DNA of 64,000 nucleotides from Callorhinus ursinus (Eukaryota; Chordata; Mammalia; Carnivora; Otariidae): the NCBI RefSeq assembly GCF_003265705.1, contig NW_020312785.1:23552587-23616586 (forward strand). The letters are read 5' to 3'. Below the pieces are notes generated by a model. It was not told the DNA's origin and made no database searches. It was given only the letters and a program-made list of their open reading frames with translations. This document shows, piece by piece, positions 60,391 through 64,000 of the stretch. Numbering within the stretch: position 1 is the stretch's first letter; each line of letters opens with the position of its first letter. The translations under genes were made by a program, and so were the position numbers.

Positions 60391-61424
60391 CGTCATTCTG
60401 TTAGGTGACAGGACAGCATCAAATAATGATGCTTTCGTGACATGGACCCTAAAACGTGTCCATTTTCTTCATGGGGGTTTTGTGACAATTTATTAAATAA
60501 GTAAAATGAGATAAACACATTATAACAAGAACGAGGGAACTTGTCGTACAAGATAATCTATTTCATAGACGATTACATGGCTTCTTCTTGGCAAAAATCA
60601 GACCTTTTCCTGACCAATGACTGGGGGGGTTCGAAACATCCAAAATTAATGTCATAATGTATATGTTAAATGGTATGCGGAGCTAAAGCCAACATCACTG
60701 AAATCATTTGGGTAAAAATAAAGTACAAAGACCTTTCAAATACATTGTCATAATAACCAAAGCAGAGAAATGGAAATGCTATAGCCTCAATGACTTTAAA
60801 TATATATATTTCTAAAAATCCCTATGTTAAAAACTAGTTTTTTAATTCAGCACTCATGTTACGAGCAACTGTCCCAGGTTGGAGGGAGATGCAGGAAAAT
60901 TTGGACCTAAAAATGTAAGACATATGGTCTTGATTGCCTTTCGCAGCTACGTTAAGAGTTCAGTGTAAAGAAAAGCCTTCCAAACGCCAGCTTGCAAACT
61001 AGGTTTTTATGTGAAACTCTAATAAAACAGCAGCAGATGTTTCTATGCTATTAATTTGTTTGGGACATTTTTGGCTGGTTCATTCCAAATCAACGGTTAT
61101 TCCTGTCCAACAACTGCAGCATTCATGTCTTTTTTACACAGGGAGAAAGGGAGAAAGGAAGCTTTGCCTTTGGAATCGATATCACACCAACTTGCTGTAT
61201 TCATGGGAAAAGTGAATGCAAGCATTTGTGTTTTATTTTGTTTGTTTTGTTTTGTTTCTTTTTCTTTCTTTTTTCCAAATGCCCTTAGAAACTGATAAAC
61301 AGTGCTTTTTACTATAGGAGGTGAGGGCAGGAAATCATCCAGCCAAAGAACTGCTGAAGTAAAAACGAAGTATGTTATTGGAGGGTAAACCTATTTTGAG
61401 GAACATAGCACAGGCTTCCTTTTA
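60391..61424. other. Single-copy intron block
   Basis: Free of recognisable repeats and varied in word content. A candidate conserved non-coding region (see findings). A T/G-rich low-complexity run (tttgtttgttttgttttg) lies at about 61236-61275. Confidence 0.45.
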
Positions 61425-61436
61425 AAAAACTAAGGA

Positions 61437-61655
61437 GGGGCGCCTTGGTGGCTCAGATGGTTAAGCATCTGCCTTCGGCTCAGGTCATGATCCCAGAGTC
61501 CTGAGATCGAGTCCTGCATCGGGCTCCCTGCTCAGTGCAGAGCCTGCTTCTCCCTCTCCCTCTGCCATTCCCTCTGCTTGTGCTCTTCTGTGTCTCTGTC
61601 AAATAAATAAATAAAATCTTTTTAAAAATAAATAAATAAATAAATAAATAAAAAT
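61437..61655 (+). mobile_element. Young Can-SINE with (AAAT)n tail
   Basis: Head ggggcgccttggtggctcag, body gatcgagtcctgcatcgggc and a tail expanded to six AAAT units. Repeats aaaaactaagga and aaaaactcagga at 61425-61436 and 61656-61667. Confidence 0.95.
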
Positions 61656-61667
61656 AAAAACTCAGGA

Positions 61668-62821
61668 AACAAATTGTGACTTCTTTCTTTCTAAACCTGC
61701 TTAGAGGGACTGGACGTAGATGATCAGGATTTATTCTGGTGCTAACTTACATGCCAGAAAGATCATCACCTTGTCAACTTCACACTATCAGAGTTCATTC
61801 ACTTTCTTTCCCTCTCCCCCAACCTTGTAATCCATTCTTGCTGCCCAAAGATCTGAGGAGATCACCTTTCTTTGCATGTAAATATAGCTCTTGTTGATTC
61901 TATTAAAATATTCATCATGTTTTACCTTCAGAAAGAAAACAAAGGAGATTTTTAAAAACTAAAGGCTTTCATTTAGTCACTTTCCCAACTACATATTAAT
62001 CACTCTTGCCCAGCATAAGGGGGAGAAAACAACACATCCAGCTGATTCTTTTAGGGAGGCCCAAAGGTGTTCACTCCTAAACACTGTTCCTCTGTAACTG
62101 GGCAGTTTGCTTTATATGAAATTACACCTTCTGGCTGGTAATACTGAGAATTTGCCTTTAAGGATCATTCTCAGTCCATACAGCTTTATTAATATCTTTC
62201 AAGATTATACAGAAATCTTTAATGGGATTCAAATGGAAGCCCTAAAGCCTATTACTCTATAAAATTACTCGTGCTTCTGACTAAAGTGCCAAAATTATTT
62301 GGATTTCAGTTTTGTTTCTAAAACAAATGTAATAAAGTATCATTAACAAATTCAACTAAAGTTGGTTCCAGTTCAAAAAGTCTGCACATTCTAGTGTAAT
62401 TAGAGACAAGAAAGTTTTAAAGCTCTAATGGAATTTTCTATAATTCTCCCCTTAATTGGAAAACGTTCCCTACTTGGAAATGTTTCCATGATATAAGAGC
62501 CAACTAACAAAACAAAGTACCTTATAAGAGTCTTTCTCTGCATGTATCTACTCTGATCTTTTGACATTGCAGCGGCTCTTCCAGGCCTGTGGAAACAGCG
62601 AAATCCTACAATATCTCTCGGTGGTCCTGAGAATAGAATCCATGTTCTTGTTTGATGAACACCTTTATGATCTGGTTCTTCTCCTGCTCACCTCATCTGC
62701 TGCTACTCTTGACTTCCTCTGCCACTCCATGTTCCATGTGGATGGAACTAATTTCACTTCCTAAACTAGGTATTATCTCTCTAACTACTGTTCAGATGCT
62801 ACCAAATTATTTTTTACATCT
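61668..62821. other. Intron, nothing recognised
   Basis: About 1.15 kb with no assigned repeat. The short overlapping frames near 62561-62879 are judged to be chance. Confidence 0.4.
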
Positions 62822-62830
62822 CAAAGTTTT

Positions 62831-63076
62831 TTTTTATTATGTTATGTTAATCCCCATACATTACATCATTAGTTTTTGATGTAGTGTTCCATGATTCATT
62901 NNNNNNNNNNNNNNNNNNNNNNNNNNNNNNNNNNNNNNNNNNNNNNNNNNNNNNNNNNNNNNNNNNNNNNNNNNNNNNNNNNNNNNNNNNNNNNNNNNNN
63001 TCCCCTCTAGAACCCTCAGTTTGTTTTTCAGAGTCCATAGTCTCTCTAGGTTCGTCTCCCCCTCTGATTTATATCC
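62831..63076 (-). mobile_element. 5'-truncated young L1 3' end, containing the assembly gap
   Basis: In minus sense it ends with the same terminal sequence as the L1 at 40853-41360 (complement: ttagtttttgatgtagtgtt). On the other side of the gap it shows ctctagaaccctcagtttg, also shared with that copy. The exact 9-bp duplication caaagtttt lies at 62822-62830 and 63077-63085, so the insertion's borders are known despite the gap. It holds no coding sequence. Confidence 0.93.
62901..63000. other. Assembly gap (100 N)
   Basis: Exactly 100 undetermined bases, probably a placeholder length. By alignment with the L1 copy at 40853-41360 the missing part corresponds to 40943-41025, about 83 bp including a run of C's. 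Confidence 0.98.
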
Positions 63077-63424
63077 CAAAGTTTTAACTAGTTACCTACT
63101 ATTAGATTTTTTTTTTTTTGTTCACCTACAAATTCTTTCCTAATTCCTTTCTTCCCACAACATCTACCTGGCCATGATTGCCTCCTCAACATAAGATAGA
63201 AAGAATCTCATTTGTATGTGCTGACAAAGAACATAGCCCTTACCTTTGTGAGAACAAAGACACTGCATTTGTCAATCCCACCCAAGCTTCTTGACAAGAA
63301 GAACCCTTCAGTGTTACCATGAAATCTTCTTTTCCTAGCAAGGTCCTTGAATTTTAGAAGGCATTTGATAACATCCTTGGAATTGAATACCATCTAGAAT
63401 CTCTACAACACCAGCACACATTTT

Positions 63425-64000
63425 GTTAGGTAGACACCACACATCTCAATTTCTGGATTCCACTGATTGTTCTAAGATCAAGAGTGGGTTTCTAAACTTC
63501 CCTTGTCTCAAACTGAGACTCTCCCCTGAACCCTCTTCTAACCCTCCTGCCAAATCATGTTTCTCCCACATTTCATCCCTGCCTCAAAAACTCTCCAATT
63601 CTCCCATCTCAGAGGAAAACCAAAATTTTTCCAGTGGCCTATCAGACACATGCTCACAATATTATCTTTCGTTGCTTTTTAAAAATACATGTCTATCTTA
63701 CTTTGTCCCAGCCACGCCGGGGTCCTAGCCATTCCTTAAATGCCTCAAGCACATCTCCTCCCTTAGGATCTTGCAGTTACTATTTCCATTGCCTGGAGCC
63801 TAGATACACCCAAAGTTCCCTCCTTCAGTTCCTTCAGATTCTCAGTCAAATGTCACTTACTCAGTAAGGTCCATCCTGTTTCCCGTATTTAAAACTGAAT
63901 GAATATCTTCACACTTGGCATTCCCTATCCCCTCTTCCTGTTTTATTTCAGTCTTTCATCATCTAACAAATCATATATTTTACTTTTATTGCTTACTGTA
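63425..64000 (+). repeat. L2 LINE, running off the window
   Basis: ttccattgcctggagcctag, cttcagattctcagtcaaat, gtcacttactcagtaaggtc, ttttatttcagtctttcatc and acaaatcatatattttactt follow L2 ORF2-end/3' order. It is still in progress at the right edge. Confidence 0.75.

Noticed and set aside
62847..63087. Frames containing runs of X
   Set aside because: They are produced by the N gap inside an L1 tail.

Overview
The window is mammalian nuclear DNA from a carnivore. Short retroposons with the Can-SINE (tRNA-derived carnivore SINE) architecture occur about 32 times: a head such as 'GGGCACCTGGGTGGCTCAG', a CT-rich middle and an AATAAAATCTT/poly-A tail. The typical dog SINEC_Cf head and the typical felid head are both absent, which points to an arctoid caniform (bear, pinniped or mustelid group). 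That lineage call is an inference from recalled SINE sequences.

The window lies inside one very large gene on the minus strand. The only coding sequence I can support is one 158-base exon at 8128-8285. Its translation matches the first part of immunoglobulin domain 2 of the axon-guidance receptor ROBO1, residue for residue as far as I recall the family, and it is flanked by a correct acceptor and donor. The 3'-side intron occupies 1-8127 and the 5'-side intron occupies 8286-64000. Neither ends inside the window. No neighbouring ROBO1 exon, promoter, RNA gene or second gene was found by eye.

Layout. 1-2.2 kb: mostly single-copy intron, with a GC-richer block at 560-1040. 2.2-3.2 kb: three Can-SINEs and a MIR. 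4.9-6.7 kb: a long, old, interrupted L2. 7.5 kb: a tiny retroposed 5' half of a methionine tRNA. 8.1-8.3 kb: the exon. 9.6-37 kb: scattered Can-SINEs, MIRs, L2s, an LTR-like segment and an old L1 piece in AT-rich intron. 38.5-39 kb: MIR followed by MER5A. 40.8-41.4 kb: a clean 5'-truncated L1 insertion. 42.3-44 kb: the most CpG-rich part of the window, partly unclassified. 44.5 kb: a GGAA microsatellite. 45-55 kb: SINEs, MIRs and a long L2. 56.2-58.4 kb: five same-strand Can-SINEs, the last two embedded in a Tigger DNA transposon. 58.6-62.8 kb: L2, a TG/CG repeat and a largely single-copy block. 62.8-63.1 kb: a second young L1 tail containing a 100-N assembly gap. 63.4 kb to the end: another L2.

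There is no sign of a prokaryotic system, a CRISPR array or an operon. The remaining reading frames on either strand are chance frames or repeat remnants. The most unusual items are the tRNA-half retroposon, a 37-bp almost pure poly-A retroposon, the CpG-dense patch at 42.3 kb, and several repeat-free blocks that could be conserved ROBO1 regulatory DNA.
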